From NCBI RefSeq assembly GCF_051388915.1, contig NZ_JBPKBH010000013.1, positions 124,001 through 188,000 of the forward strand: a DNA stretch of 64,000 nucleotides. The letters are read 5' to 3'. Below are positions 17,701 through 26,143 of this stretch, in pieces. Positions within the stretch are counted from its first letter, which is position 1. Each line of letters begins with the position of its first letter. Position numbers and translations under genes: made by a program. The stretch comes from Yinghuangia sp051388915. GTDB lineage: Bacteria; Actinomycetota; Actinomycetes; Streptomycetales; Streptomycetaceae. The notes below the pieces were generated by a model that was not told the origin of the DNA, made no database searches, and saw only the letters and a program-made list of their open reading frames with translations.

Positions 17701-18609
17701 GGCGCGGGCCCGGCGCACGATGTCCTCGTACGCCTGCCAGAAGGCGAAGAAGTCCATCTCTTCGGCCTTCTTGATCGCCGCCACGACGAGCTGCCGGTCG
17801 CCGTTGGGCTTGGTGAGGTCGATCGCCAGGCCGAGGTTGATGTGCTCGGGCTTGACCAGGAAGGGCTTGCCGTCCTTCTCCTGGTAGCCGTGGTTCATCG
17901 CGGGCATCGTCTTGAGCGCCTGCACCAGCGCGTAGCCGATGAAGTGCGTGAACGAGACCTTGCCGCCGCGGGCCCGCTTGAGGTGGTTGTTCACCACGAT
18001 GCGGTTGTCGATCAGCAGCTTCGCCGGAACGGCGCGCACGCTGGTCGCGGTCGGGATCGTCAGGCTCGCGTCCATGTTGCTGACGACGCGGGCCGCCGGG
18101 CCCTTGAGGGCCACGGTCTCGGGGCCCGCGCCTGCCGGGGCCGGCGCTGGGGCGGCCGACTTCGGGGCGGCGGGCGCCGGCGGGTCCGCGGGCGTCGGCT
18201 TGGCAGGGGCCGTGGTGCCTGCGGTCGCGGCGGCGTTGGTCGATACGCCGCTGGTGACCATCGGATGGCTGGACGCCGGTGCCGGTGTCGTCGCCGTCGA
18301 GCCGGCGGCTGCCGGAACCGCGGGAACGGTGGCGGGGGCTGCCGCGGGTGCGGCCTGGCTCGGTGCGGGCGCGGTGCCGGCGGCGCCGGTCGCACTCGGA
18401 GTGCTGGTGGTGATGGGACCGCTCCGGTTCGACGAGTCTGCGGCGGGTGCGGCTACCGCGTCTCCGCTGGGCTTGTAGTCGGCGAAGAAATCCCACCAAG
18501 CACGGTCCACAGAATTGGGGTCCTGTAGGTACTGCTGGTAGATCTCGTCGACAAGCCACTCGTTGGGGCCGAAGCTGGCCATCGGGTTGCTAGGGGACTG
18601 TGACGACAC
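14776..18609 (-). CDS. kgd: Multifunctional 2-oxoglutarate metabolism enzyme (Kgd / SucA with E2 domain)
   Basis: Thiamine-diphosphate enzyme of the TCA cycle; in actinobacteria it acts as 2-oxoglutarate decarboxylase and as E1 of 2-oxoglutarate dehydrogenase. The 1277 residues comprise a short N-terminal helix (FGPNEWLVDEIYQQYLQDPN), an Ala/Pro-rich linker (about 50-155), an E2-type acyltransferase core with TSTYDHRIIQGA (His377), then the E1 part (GDAAFAGQGVVAETLNMSQL, VINNQVGFTA). The Ala/Pro linker replaces a lipoyl domain. The GTG at 18609 is chosen because it gives the family N-terminus V-S-S-Q-S-P-S; an ATG 17 codons upstream and one at residue 11 are alternatives. It is transcribed from the promoter near 18780. 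Confidence 0.94.
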   Translation of the reverse strand: MSSQSPSNPMASFGPNEWLVDEIYQQYLQDPNSVDRAWWDFFADYKPSGDAVAAPAADSSNRSGPITTSTPSATGAAGTAPAPSQAAPAAAPATVPAVPAAAGSTATTPAPASSHPMVTSGVSTNAAATAGTTAPAKPTPADPPAPAAPKSAAPAPAPAGAGPETVALKGPAARVVSNMDASLTIPTATSVRAVPAKLLIDNRIVVNNHLKRARGGKVSFTHFIGYALVQALKTMPAMNHGYQEKDGKPFLVKPEHINLGLAIDLTKPNGDRQLVVAAIKKAEEMDFFAFWQAYEDIVRRARANKLTVDDFQGVTVSLTNPGGIGTVHSVPRLMPGQGTIVGVGAMEYPAEFQGASSDTMARLAVSKILTLTSTYDHRIIQGAQSGEFLRRMHQLLLGEGGFYDEIFASLRIPYEPVRWVQDISASHEDDVNKTARVQELIHSYRVRGHLMADTDPLEYKQRRHPDLDVVEHGLTLWDLEREFAVGGFAGQSMMTLREVLGVLRDSYCRTVGVEYMHIQDPQQRSWIQHRIELPHTKPDREDQLRVLRKLNAAEAFETFLATKYVGQKRFSLEGGESTIPLLDAILSSAAEAGLDEVSIGMAHRGRLNVLTNIVGKSYAQVFREFEGNIDPKSMHGSGDVKYHLGAEGTFTSEDGAQVKVSLVANPSHLEAVNPVLEGVVRAKQDIIDMAGAGFTVLPLLLHGDAAFAGQGVVAETLNMSQLRGYRTGGTVHVVINNQVGFTAAPAASRSSMYATDVARMVEAPIFHVNGDDPEACVRVAQLAFEYRQAFHKDVVIDLICYRRRGHNEADNPSFTQPLMYDLIDKKRSVRKLYTEALIGRGDITVEEAEQALKDYQDQLEKVFAEVREATTAQPLAHAEPQPLPEFPAGAQTAIAAETVKRIVESQISLPDGFTVHPRLQPQLQRRAAMVEDGTIDWAMGETLAFGSLLMEGHPVRLVGQDSRRGTFGQRHAVLVDRESGGEWTPLANLTPEQAKYTVYDSLLSEFAAMGFEYGYSLARPNALVLWEAQFGDFANGAQTIMDEFISSAEQKWNQHSGVVLLLPHGFEGQGPDHSSARIERYLQLCAQNNMTVASPTLPSNYFHLLRWQTHNPHHKPLVVFTPKSMLRLKAAASKIEEFTSGEFRPVIGDTTVDPTKVRRVVMTSGKFYYDLEAARTKAGADDVAIVRVERLYPLPVEEMRTELTRYGMERYGNGLELVWAQEEPANQGPWPFIALNLVEAGLPTPRRIARPAASSPAVGSAKRHEAEQQELVAEAFK

Positions 18610-18761
18610 GGCGGCAACCGCCCTCTTCCGCTTCCTGGGGTGGTGGACAGCGGGAAACAAGGCTACGCCCTTTCGGCCATGGTGCGCAGGCCCTACGTCC
18701 TACGCGTCGCGTAGATCACAGAGAGATGACCGAAGGGCGGAGAATTGTCCCTTTGTAGGGG

Positions 18762-18791
18762 ATTCTAGGTGACGGAACGTCATAACCGGAA
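18762..18791 (-). promoter_or_regulatory. Candidate kgd promoter
   Basis: On the minus strand TTCCGG and TAGAAT are 18 nt apart, ending about 150 nt before the kgd start. A phrase acggaacgtcat...acgtc occurs here (from 18771) and again at 18902-18926 across the sensor-kinase stop, suggesting a repeated binding site. No gene is seen in 18610-18912. Confidence 0.4.
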
Positions 18792-18912
18792 CGTCGGTGC
18801 CTATCCACATTCCGCCCCGACTCCGCGCTGAACACGCGCCCACCTGTGGTTGGCCAGTACACCTGTGCGAGAAGTCGGCTTGTGAGGATTTGTACATCGT
18901 CACGGAACGTCA

Positions 18913-20028
18913 TCAATCGGACGTCCATGCTTCCAGGCGCGACACCCGCCCGTCGGACGGCAACACGACCCTGATCCGGCACCCGTACAGCGACTCCGCG
19001 ACCGCGATCTCGCCGCCGTGCAGATCCACCGCCCAGCGCGCGATCGCCAGCCCGAGACCGGTCCCGCCGCCCTCGCGCCGGCCCCCCGCGCCGCGGTACG
19101 GCACCGCGGCCCCCTCGCCGCCGATCGCCGACCGGTCGCCGCCCCGGATGAAGCGCTCGAACACGCGCGTACGCTCCTCGCGCGGAATGCCCGGCCCCTG
19201 GTCCTGCACCTCAAGGCGCAGGCTGCCCGGCCCCTCGTCCTGGTGCGCGTGCAGGCTGACCCGGCCGCCCGGCGGCGAGTGGCGGCAGGCGTTGGCCAGC
19301 AGGTTGCTGACCACCTGGTGCAGCCGCTCGGTGTCCGCGACGGCCTTGAGCGCGGCCGGCTCGACGTCGACCACGAACACCACGTCGTGGCCCAGCGCCT
19401 CCGCCTCGCGCAGCACCGATTCCAGGAACGGCCGCACCGCGAACTCGCGCGGCCGCAGCGGCACGACCCCGGCGTCCAGGCGCGACAGGTCGAGCAGGTC
19501 CGCGACCAGGCGGCCCAGCCGCTCGGTCTGGGTGAGCGCCTGGCCCAGGTGCTCCTTGTCGGGCTCCTGGACGCCGTCGACCATGTTCTCCAGCAGCGCC
19601 TGGAGGCCCGCGATGGGCGTGCGCAGCTCGTGCGAGACGTTCGCGACCAGTTCGCGCCGGTGCCGGTCGACCTGTTCGAGGTCGGACGCCATGCGGTTGA
19701 ACGCGCTCGCGAGCTGCCCCACCTCGTCGCGCGAGGTGTCCCGCACCCGCCGCGAGTAGTCGCCGCGTGCCATCGCGCGCGCCGCGGCGGTCATCTCGCG
19801 CAGCGGCGAGGTCATGCCGTGCGCGAGCAGCAGCGTCACGGACAGGCAGGCCAGCGACGTGACGACGAACATGTACCGGAACTGCACTTCGGCCCGCAGC
19901 CCGAGGATCATCAGCAGGGTCGAGACGAACACCGAGGTGACGACCAGCACCCCGAGCTTCGTCTTGATCGACCGCAGGGGGTCCAGCGGCCGGGCGTTCA
20001 TCCACGTGGGCCGGGGCACGGGGGTCAC
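18913..20028 (-). CDS. Two-component sensor histidine kinase
   Basis: A 371-residue membrane kinase. Two hydrophobic segments (about 24-42 and 50-70) have only a few residues between them, so there is almost no extracellular sensor. Then come a HAMP linker (to about 120), a dimerisation helix with the phospho-acceptor His133 (VANVSHELRTPIAG), an N box (VVSNLLANACRHSPPGG), a G1 box (VQDQGPGIP) and a G2 box (GGGTGLGLAIARW). The GTG start at 20028 overlaps the regulator stop (GTGA), so the pair is coupled; an ATG nine codons later is an alternative. The signal is unknown. This pair next to kgd matches the arrangement I recall in Streptomyces. Confidence 0.9.
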   Translation of the reverse strand: MTPVPRPTWMNARPLDPLRSIKTKLGVLVVTSVFVSTLLMILGLRAEVQFRYMFVVTSLACLSVTLLLAHGMTSPLREMTAAARAMARGDYSRRVRDTSRDEVGQLASAFNRMASDLEQVDRHRRELVANVSHELRTPIAGLQALLENMVDGVQEPDKEHLGQALTQTERLGRLVADLLDLSRLDAGVVPLRPREFAVRPFLESVLREAEALGHDVVFVVDVEPAALKAVADTERLHQVVSNLLANACRHSPPGGRVSLHAHQDEGPGSLRLEVQDQGPGIPREERTRVFERFIRGGDRSAIGGEGAAVPYRGAGGRREGGGTGLGLAIARWAVDLHGGEIAVAESLYGCRIRVVLPSDGRVSRLEAWTSD

Positions 20029-20879
20029 CCGGCGAAGGGCGTGGACGGGCCGGGGACGGTGCCGGACGGCGTACCGGGCGCGGTGCCCGAGGTTCCGGGC
20101 GTGCCGGGCGTCTCCAGCGCGTACCCGACCCCGTGCACCGTCCGGATCCACTCCGCGCCCAGCTTGCGGCGCAGGGCCTTGATGTGGCTGTCGACGGTAC
20201 GTGTGCCCGACGCGTCCACCCAGTCCCACACCTCCGCCAGCAGCTGCTCCCGCGACAGCACCGCGCGCGGCCGGGACGCGAGGCAGACCAGCAGGTCGAA
20301 CTCGGTCGGCGTCAGGTGCACCTCCGCGCCGTCCAGGTGCACGCGGCGCTGCGTACGGTCCACGCGAAGTGCGCCGAGCCGCAGCGTCTCGGGCGCCGAC
20401 TGCCGCGCGGCGGCCTCGGCCCGCTCCATCCGCCGCAGCAGCACGTGCACGCGCGCGACCAGCTCGCGCATCGAGAACGGCTTGGTCATGTAGTCGTCGG
20501 CCCCGACCGCGAGCCCGACCAGCAGATCCGTCTCGTCGTCGCGCGCGGTCAGCATGAGCACGGGTACGGCCGGGTGCGCGGCGTGGATGCGGCGGCACAC
20601 CTCCAGGCCGTCCAGCCCCGGCAGCATGACGTCGAGGACGACCATGTCCGGCCGCGTCTGCTCGGCCAGCGCGACCGCGGCCGGGCCGTCCGTCGCCACC
20701 GCGGTCCGGAACCCCTCGGCGCGCAGCCGCGCGGCGACCGCCTCGGCGATGGTCGGCTCGTCCTCGACGACCAGGACGAGGCGCTGCTCCCCGGGGCCGG
20801 CCGCGGCTCCGGCCGTCGCCGCGGTGGTTGAGGAGTGCGGCGGGGCGGACGACGACGGGGACGCGTTGTGGTCGGTCAT
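20025..20879 (-). CDS. OmpR/PhoB-type response regulator
   Basis: DNA-binding partner of the kinase downstream. The 284-residue protein has an Ala/Ser/Pro-rich N-terminal tail (about 30 residues), a receiver domain with acidic pocket EDE, phospho-acceptor Asp83 (VVLDVMLPG) and Lys in YMTKPFS, then a winged-helix domain (LTPTEFDLLVCLASRPRAVL, SHIKALRRKLG, VHGVGYALE) and a Gly/Thr/Pro-rich tail. The ATG at 20879 removes a non-conserved upstream extension. No strong ribosome site is visible. Confidence 0.9.
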   Translation of the reverse strand: MTDHNASPSSSAPPHSSTTAATAGAAAGPGEQRLVLVVEDEPTIAEAVAARLRAEGFRTAVATDGPAAVALAEQTRPDMVVLDVMLPGLDGLEVCRRIHAAHPAVPVLMLTARDDETDLLVGLAVGADDYMTKPFSMRELVARVHVLLRRMERAEAAARQSAPETLRLGALRVDRTQRRVHLDGAEVHLTPTEFDLLVCLASRPRAVLSREQLLAEVWDWVDASGTRTVDSHIKALRRKLGAEWIRTVHGVGYALETPGTPGTSGTAPGTPSGTVPGPSTPFAG

Positions 20880-21220
20880 GGACCGCAGCGTACGGAGGGA
20901 ACACCCGTGTCCGTACAGAGGTTGAGACCTTAGGGGACGGGCTCCGTCCTCAGGCGGATGTGCGCCCCATGGCCCGGCTCGTAGTCTCGGGTAGGTCCTC
21001 GGGGGTGTCCCGAAGCCGCGGATTCCCCGGGAAAGCGGCAACCGAATTCGGCCTCGCGGTGTCTGAGAGATTGCGGGCCGAAGGCCGCTGATTGTGTTGC
21101 AGGTTGACGGCGGGCTTAGGCTGGCCGACGGCCCAAATTCGCCACTTGGTGACTGCGGGCAGTGAAGTGGTTACGAAGACGGCATATCTGACTGTATGTC
21201 AGGACGGAGATGGGGGAGCG

Positions 21221-22111
21221 GTGATCAGCAGACTCAAGGCGAGGGCGAGCAAGCAGCCGGCTCTCTCCGTCACTGCCGTACCTGCCGCGAAAGTCGCCGA
21301 GCCCAAGCCGCTCACCGCGGAGGAGATCGCCGCGGCGAAGCGCGCCAAGCGCATCGGGTACGCGCGCGACGCCTTCCGCGAGCTGCTGCTCGTCGCCGCA
21401 CTGTTCCTGGTGTACAAGTTCGGACGCGGGTTGGCGTCCGGCGAGACGAGCACGGCCGTCAACAACGCCAAGGAGATCCTGACCCTCCAGAACACCCTGC
21501 GACTTCCGGACGAGTCTGTCGTCCAGGAGTGGTGGATCCAGTCGGCGTGGCTGCGGGGGTTCGCCAACCAGTACTACGCCTGGGTGCATTTCCCGGTGAC
21601 TGTGGCGTTCCTGATCTGGCTGTGGGTCCGGCACCGCGACCACTACAAGTGGATAAGGAATCTGCTGGCGATAATGACCGGCGTCGCGCTGGTCATCCAC
21701 ATTCTTGTGCCGCTGGCTCCGCCCCGGCTCATGAACGAGTACGGCTACAAGTTCGTCGACACCGGCATGGCCGACGGCACCTCCCCCTACTCCGGCGCCG
21801 GCGCCAAGATCGCCAACCAGTACGCGGCGATGCCCTCGCTGCACTTCGGCTGGGCCATCGTCGTCGCGATCGGCGTCATGGCCGTCTGGTGCAACCGCGA
21901 CCCGCTGCGCCGCGCGGGCAGCAAGATCATCTGGCTGCACCCGGCGATAACGCTCCTGGTCATCGTCGTCACCGCCAACCACTACTGGCTGGACGCGTTC
22001 GTCGCGACCCTCCTGCTGGCCGTCGCGATGGTGATCGTCCCCTTCCCGGACCGCTCGCCGCACGCGAAGCTGGTCCGGATAATCCCCGCGCCACGCGTTC
22101 CCGTGCGCTGA
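21221..22111 (+). CDS. PAP2-superfamily membrane phosphatase
   Basis: A 296-residue protein with about six membrane segments and PAP2-type catalytic motifs: APPRLMNEYGY, MPSLHFGWA (SxHxG, catalytic His) and ANHYWLDA (HxxxD). The arrangement resembles the Aur1/Ipt1-like PAP2 branch (inositol phospholipid or lipid phosphate turnover), but the substrate is not determined. The GTG at 21221 follows gggggag (21212-21218). It faces away from the two-component operon. Confidence 0.85.
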   Translation: MISRLKARASKQPALSVTAVPAAKVAEPKPLTAEEIAAAKRAKRIGYARDAFRELLLVAALFLVYKFGRGLASGETSTAVNNAKEILTLQNTLRLPDESVVQEWWIQSAWLRGFANQYYAWVHFPVTVAFLIWLWVRHRDHYKWIRNLLAIMTGVALVIHILVPLAPPRLMNEYGYKFVDTGMADGTSPYSGAGAKIANQYAAMPSLHFGWAIVVAIGVMAVWCNRDPLRRAGSKIIWLHPAITLLVIVVTANHYWLDAFVATLLLAVAMVIVPFPDRSPHAKLVRIIPAPRVPVR

Positions 22112-22160
22112 CCGCGCCGCTGAGAGCGACGTACTGCGGGCGTAACCGCAACGAACCCGA

Positions 22161-22194
22161 GAGCCCGTGCGAGCCCCGCTCGTACGGGCTCTTC
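22161..22194. terminator. Terminator after the PAP2 gene
   Basis: Arms gagcccgtgcgagc and gctcgtacgggctc pair over 14 bp with one G-T wobble and a 3-nt loop, followed by cttcc. It lies 50 nt after the stop. Confidence 0.75.
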
Positions 22195-22245
22195 CGTGCC
22201 CGGTCCAGCGCGCGACCCGCCCGCCGACGCACCATCATCGGGGGT

Positions 22246-23787
22246 ATGGCTGACGCGGCGCGGGTGGGCGAGATCAGGTACGGCTCGGCGACCGGCCGGT
22301 GGATCCTGCTCACCACCGTGCTCGGCTCCGGCATCGTCATGCTGGACGGCACGGTCGTCAACGTGGCGCTGCCGACCATCGGCCGGGACCTGGACACGTC
22401 GGTGTCCGCGCTCCAGTGGATCGTCAACGCGTACACCCTCACGCTCGCGGGCCTGATCCTGCTCGGCGGCGCGCTCGGCGACCGCTACGGGCGCCGCAAG
22501 GTCTTCGTGATCGGCGTCGCATGGTTCGCGGTCGCCTCGCTGCTGTGCGGCATCGCGCCGAACGCCGAGATGCTGATCCTCGCCCGTGCCCTGCAAGGCA
22601 TCGGCGGGGCCCTGCTGACACCCGGGTCGCTGGCCATCATCCAGGCGACCTTCCACGCCGACGACCGGCCGCGCGCGGTCGGCGCGTGGTCCGGGCTCGG
22701 CGGCGTGGCGACCGCGATCGGGCCGTTCCTGGGCGGCTGGCTGGTCGACTCGGTCAACTGGCGATGGATCTTCCTGATCAACCTGCCGCTCGCGGCGGTC
22801 ACCATCGCGGTGGCGCTCAAGCACGTGCCGGAGACGTTCGACGTCCGGCAGTCCGGCCGCTTCGACATCGGCGGGGCGGCCCTCGCGGCGCTCGGCCTGG
22901 CCGGGGTGACGTGGGCGCTCATCGTCGCGCCGGACTCGCTGCCGACCGCGGTGATCGCCGGGATCGCGGGCATCGCGGCGGGCGTCGCGTTCGTGGTGGT
23001 CGAGCGGCGCGTACGCGAGCCGATGCTGCCGCTGGACGTCTTCTCGTCGCGCCAGTTCACCGCCGTCAACGTGGTGACGCTGTGCGTGTACGCCGCGCTC
23101 AGCGCGGTCCTGTTCTTCCTGGTCCTGCAACTCCAGACGGTCTCCGGTTACTCGCCGCAGAACTCCGGCCTCGCGACGCTGCCCATCACCGTGCTGATGC
23201 TGCTGCTGTCCGCGCGGGCGGGCGAGCTGGCCAAGCGAGTGGGGCCGCGTCTGCCGATGACGGTCGGGCCGCTGCTGTGCGCGGGAGGGCTGCTGCTCAT
23301 GCTGCGGATCGGGGCGGACGCGCCGTACATCACCGAGGTGCTGCCGGGTGTCGCGCTGCTCGGCCTGGGGCTGTCGGTGACCGTGGCCCCGCTGACCGCG
23401 ACCGTCCTGGCGTCGGTGGACGTGGCGCGGGCGGGCATCGCCTCGGGCGTCAACAACGCCGCCGCGCGGGCGGCGGGCCTGTTGGCGGTTGCGGGCCTCC
23501 CGGCGATCGTCGGCATGACCGGGGACGGGTACCGCGTCCCGTCGACGGTCGACTCGGGCTTCGACAAGGCCATGTGGATCTGCGCGGGGCTGCTGGTGCT
23601 CGGCGCGCTGCTGGCGTGGTTCACGGTGCGTTCGGACGCGTTGGAGGCGGCGCCGGACGAGGCACCGCACGCGGAGCCGGCGTGCAAGACCAATTGCGCG
23701 GTGGGGGCGCCGCCGTTGGAGGGGGACGTGTCGGCGGTGCAGTCGGGAGCGCGGGGCGAGCGGGGAGCTGCCGACTCGGACCTCTGA
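22246..23787 (+). CDS. MFS multidrug exporter, DHA2 (14-TM) family
   Basis: Proton-driven efflux permease of the EmrB/QacA type. The 513 residues show the DHA2 signatures: MLDGTVVNVALPTIGRDL (motif D1) in TM1, LGGALGDRYGRRKVF (motif A), RALQGIGGALLTPGSLAII (motif B), GAWSGLGGVATAIGPFLGGW (motif C) and W-R-W-I-F-L-I-N-L-P. About 14 hydrophobic segments are visible. The hydrophilic tail (last 45 residues) is not conserved. The ATG at 22246 follows gggggt. The substrate cannot be told, and there is no adjacent TetR-type regulator. Confidence 0.9.
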   Translation: MADAARVGEIRYGSATGRWILLTTVLGSGIVMLDGTVVNVALPTIGRDLDTSVSALQWIVNAYTLTLAGLILLGGALGDRYGRRKVFVIGVAWFAVASLLCGIAPNAEMLILARALQGIGGALLTPGSLAIIQATFHADDRPRAVGAWSGLGGVATAIGPFLGGWLVDSVNWRWIFLINLPLAAVTIAVALKHVPETFDVRQSGRFDIGGAALAALGLAGVTWALIVAPDSLPTAVIAGIAGIAAGVAFVVVERRVREPMLPLDVFSSRQFTAVNVVTLCVYAALSAVLFFLVLQLQTVSGYSPQNSGLATLPITVLMLLLSARAGELAKRVGPRLPMTVGPLLCAGGLLLMLRIGADAPYITEVLPGVALLGLGLSVTVAPLTATVLASVDVARAGIASGVNNAAARAAGLLAVAGLPAIVGMTGDGYRVPSTVDSGFDKAMWICAGLLVLGALLAWFTVRSDALEAAPDEAPHAEPACKTNCAVGAPPLEGDVSAVQSGARGERGAADSDL

Positions 23788-23845
23788 CGCGTGGGGGTCT
23801 GATGCGTGGGCCTCTGACGCGGGGGTGTCTGGTGCGGGTGCCGCC
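23780..23845. repeat. Short imperfect tandem repeat
   Basis: Four degenerate copies of a unit of 16-19 nt reading like tctgacgcgtgggggt, spanning the end of the MFS gene and the spacer before the convergent RNA ligase gene. Confidence 0.6.
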
Positions 23846-23860
23846 CGGCCGACCGCCGGT

Positions 23861-25033
23861 TCAGCCGATCTCGGCAGGGCGGAACGGCGCGCCGGGCGGG
23901 GGCTTGACGGCCTGCCACGCCCAGCGGTCGATCGGCCGGTCGTCGAGCAGGAGAAACAGCGCGCCCTTGAGTGCCCGATAGCGCGGGTCCTGGACGCGCT
24001 CGGCGAAGGTGCGGCGGTCCGGCGTCGGGCCGATCTCCGCGTACGCCGCCCGCGCCGCCGCCATCCGGTCCGCGTGGGCGCCGCGTAGGCGCGCCGCGGT
24101 GTCGAGGACCCAGGTGCGGAACTCGTCCGGCATGCGATCGAACAACTCGGCGACCTCGGCTCCGGCCGCCAGGGCCTCCCACACCGAGCGCTCCGTGGTG
24201 TGGGTCATCGCGCCGTGCAGGCGTACGTAGTCGGCCAGCTTGATTTTCACGCGCAGGCCGGACGCGAAGCGTACGACCCAGCCCTCGGCCTGGACGCCGG
24301 ACAGCGCGTCACCGTCCAGCCCCCGGCTGTCGTGCGCGAGGCGCAGCAGTTCGTCGAGCGAGCCGACCGTGTGCGGGCGTACGACCGCCGCGTCGCCGCC
24401 CGTCGTGCGCCACGCCTCCGCGGCCCGGGCGAGCGGCAGTTCGCCGCCGTCCGGGCCGAACGCGCCGAGCAGGACCATGCCCTCCCGGTCGCCGTTGTCG
24501 ACCACGATGCGGTTGCCGGGGTGGATGATCTCGGCGAGGTACGTCGCGCCCGGCCGCAGCCCCGAAGTGTCGCGCCCGTCCAGCCACTTCCGGCCCCACA
24601 CGGCCTGCTCGGACGCGAACGCCGACTTGGTCGCCACGTGCCAGCGGTCGGCGAAGTGGAAGACGATGCCGAGGCTGCCGTCGAGTTTGTCGTAGACCTC
24701 GAACGGCTCGTCGGTCGGCAGCGGCGGCGCGAACGGCGAACCGGCCTGGTGCTGGTCGGCGTTGAAGAACTTGCGGAACGGGTGCGCGATTATCTCGCCG
24801 GACGTGTCGTCGACGACGAGGCCGCGGCACCAGGCCGTGACTGGCGTCCAGTGATTGGAGAAGACGCAGCGAGGGGTGTACGCGTACACCGACAGGGGGA
24901 GTGCCGGGTGGGGCGTGCGCCGGACGTGACCGGCGGCGACCTCGGCGGCGAGTTCGTCGGGTGGGAGCAGGTCGGAGAGCGGGCGCCAGGTAGGTCGTGT
25001 GGTCGTCGTGGACGGCTCGGACCACGTGGACAT
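23861..25033 (-). CDS. RNA ligase, T4 Rnl1-like
   Basis: ATP-dependent RNA strand-joining enzyme of the nucleotidyltransferase superfamily. The 390-residue protein has motif I with the AMP-accepting Lys116 (EVYDKLDGSLGIV), preceded by RGLVVD and FRKFFN as in T4 RNA ligase 1, motif IV-like AEGWVVRF and motif V-like VKIKLADYV. A separate C-terminal helical domain follows. The ATG at 25033 has gaggggg upstream. Such ligases often pair with a 5'-kinase/3'-phosphatase for tRNA repair; none is seen within this window, so the ligase appears solitary. Biological substrate unknown. Confidence 0.85.
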   Translation of the reverse strand: MSTWSEPSTTTTRPTWRPLSDLLPPDELAAEVAAGHVRRTPHPALPLSVYAYTPRCVFSNHWTPVTAWCRGLVVDDTSGEIIAHPFRKFFNADQHQAGSPFAPPLPTDEPFEVYDKLDGSLGIVFHFADRWHVATKSAFASEQAVWGRKWLDGRDTSGLRPGATYLAEIIHPGNRIVVDNGDREGMVLLGAFGPDGGELPLARAAEAWRTTGGDAAVVRPHTVGSLDELLRLAHDSRGLDGDALSGVQAEGWVVRFASGLRVKIKLADYVRLHGAMTHTTERSVWEALAAGAEVAELFDRMPDEFRTWVLDTAARLRGAHADRMAAARAAYAEIGPTPDRRTFAERVQDPRYRALKGALFLLLDDRPIDRWAWQAVKPPPGAPFRPAEIG

Positions 25034-25158
25034 GGAACCCCCTCGTCGGCACCGGCGGGCGACGGTCGGCACCGGATGGGGCCCGATTATGGGTGCGGCT
25101 TCGGGGGTCGCGCGCGGGGTTTTCGGGGCGGTGACGGGCGTCCGATGGTCGGGGGCCG

Positions 25159-25428
25159 TCAGAGACCGGTCAGATGATCGGTGTCCAGGCGCAGCGTCTG
25201 GTGGTCGGTGCTCGCGCAGCCCGCGTGGTCGACGGGGAGTGGGCCGCCGAGGTGGAACGCTTTGCCGAGGTCGCGTCCGCTCTCCCCGCAGTCGGACTGG
25301 AGCGCGAGGTTTTTGAGCAGCGGTTCGGCGGCGGCCTGGCCGGGGGCCGCCTGGGCGGATCCGGCGGAGGCGAGTCCGGCGGCCGCGGCGGCGGCGACGA
25401 GCGGTGGCACTACGAGGCGATTACGCAT
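25159..25428 (-). CDS. Small secreted protein
   Basis: An 89-residue protein with a signal peptide (MRNRLVVPPL, then an Ala-rich core and cleavage after A-Q-A, about residue 28). The mature part is about 60 residues with two cysteines (SDCGES and AGCAST), which could form one disulfide. I do not recognise the family. The ATG at 25428 has only a weak aagaaag upstream. It lies between the RNA ligase and a divergent oxidoreductase. Confidence 0.65.
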   Translation of the reverse strand: MRNRLVVPPLVAAAAAAGLASAGSAQAAPGQAAAEPLLKNLALQSDCGESGRDLGKAFHLGGPLPVDHAGCASTDHQTLRLDTDHLTGL

Positions 25429-25632
25429 ATTGGGTTCTTTCTTGGTCTTTGATGTGTCTGGTCCGTTTCTAGTGGACAAACGGCGAGTGCCCGCGAGGTA
25501 TCGGCCACCGGTGGGCGTGTCGGTGCCCGGTTCCGTTGCGGATACCGGCGGGGTGCCGCGTACCGTCCGAGGCGCGGCTCCAGGGCACCTGGACAAAGGC
25601 CGAAACAACCACGCACTCACAGGAACGGAACC

Positions 25633-26061
25633 ATGAGCCCGCAGGACATGAAGCGCTTCAACGACGCGCTGATCGCCGAGTTCAGGGCCAACGGCGGTCG
25701 TCTCGGCGGGGCGTTCGAAGGGCGCCAGATGCTGTTGCTGACCACGACCGGCCGCAAGTCGGGCGTGCCGCGTACGTCCCCGCTCGCGTACTCGGGCGGC
25801 GGCACACAGTACGTCGTCACCGCCTCGAACCGCGGCTCCGACCGGCACCCGGAGTGGTACCGCAACCTGCTCGCCGACCCGGCCGCGCTCGTCGAGGCCG
25901 GGGGCCGGACGGTCGTCGTACGGGCCACCGAAGTCACGGACCCGGCCGAGCGGGACCGCCTCTGGACGGCGCACAAGGCGCTTGTGCCGTCCTTCGGCGA
26001 CTACGAGGCCGCGACCGCGCGGACGATCCCCGTGCTGGTGCTCGAACCCCTCGCCGGGTAG
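25633..26061 (+). CDS. Deazaflavin (F420)-dependent nitroreductase-like protein
   Basis: The 142-residue protein matches the DDN / nitroreductase family of split beta-barrel enzymes: LLLTTTGRKSGVPRTSPL near the N-terminus, YVVTASNRGSDRHPEWYRNL in the middle and R-T-I-P-V-L-V-L-E at the end. Family members use F420H2 to reduce varied substrates; the substrate here is unknown. The ATG at 25633 follows acaggaacgg. The neighbour 82 nt downstream is a crotonase-fold gene on the same strand. Confidence 0.85.
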   Translation: MSPQDMKRFNDALIAEFRANGGRLGGAFEGRQMLLLTTTGRKSGVPRTSPLAYSGGGTQYVVTASNRGSDRHPEWYRNLLADPAALVEAGGRTVVVRATEVTDPAERDRLWTAHKALVPSFGDYEAATARTIPVLVLEPLAG

Positions 26062-26143
26062 CGCCGGGCGGCCCCCGTACGGTGGTCGCCACAGGACCGG
26101 ACCCTCGCGCGGCCGGTACGGCGGAGGAAGGCGGGGCAGGGAC

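Noticed and set aside
15850..18528. 892-codon plus-strand frame opposite kgd
   Set aside because: Antisense shadow typical of high-GC DNA; composition is not protein-like.
14387..18559. 1390-codon minus-strand frame overlapping kgd
   Set aside because: Frame-shifted shadow of kgd, rich in Arg and Gly and without domains; kgd in the neighbouring frame has full family motifs.
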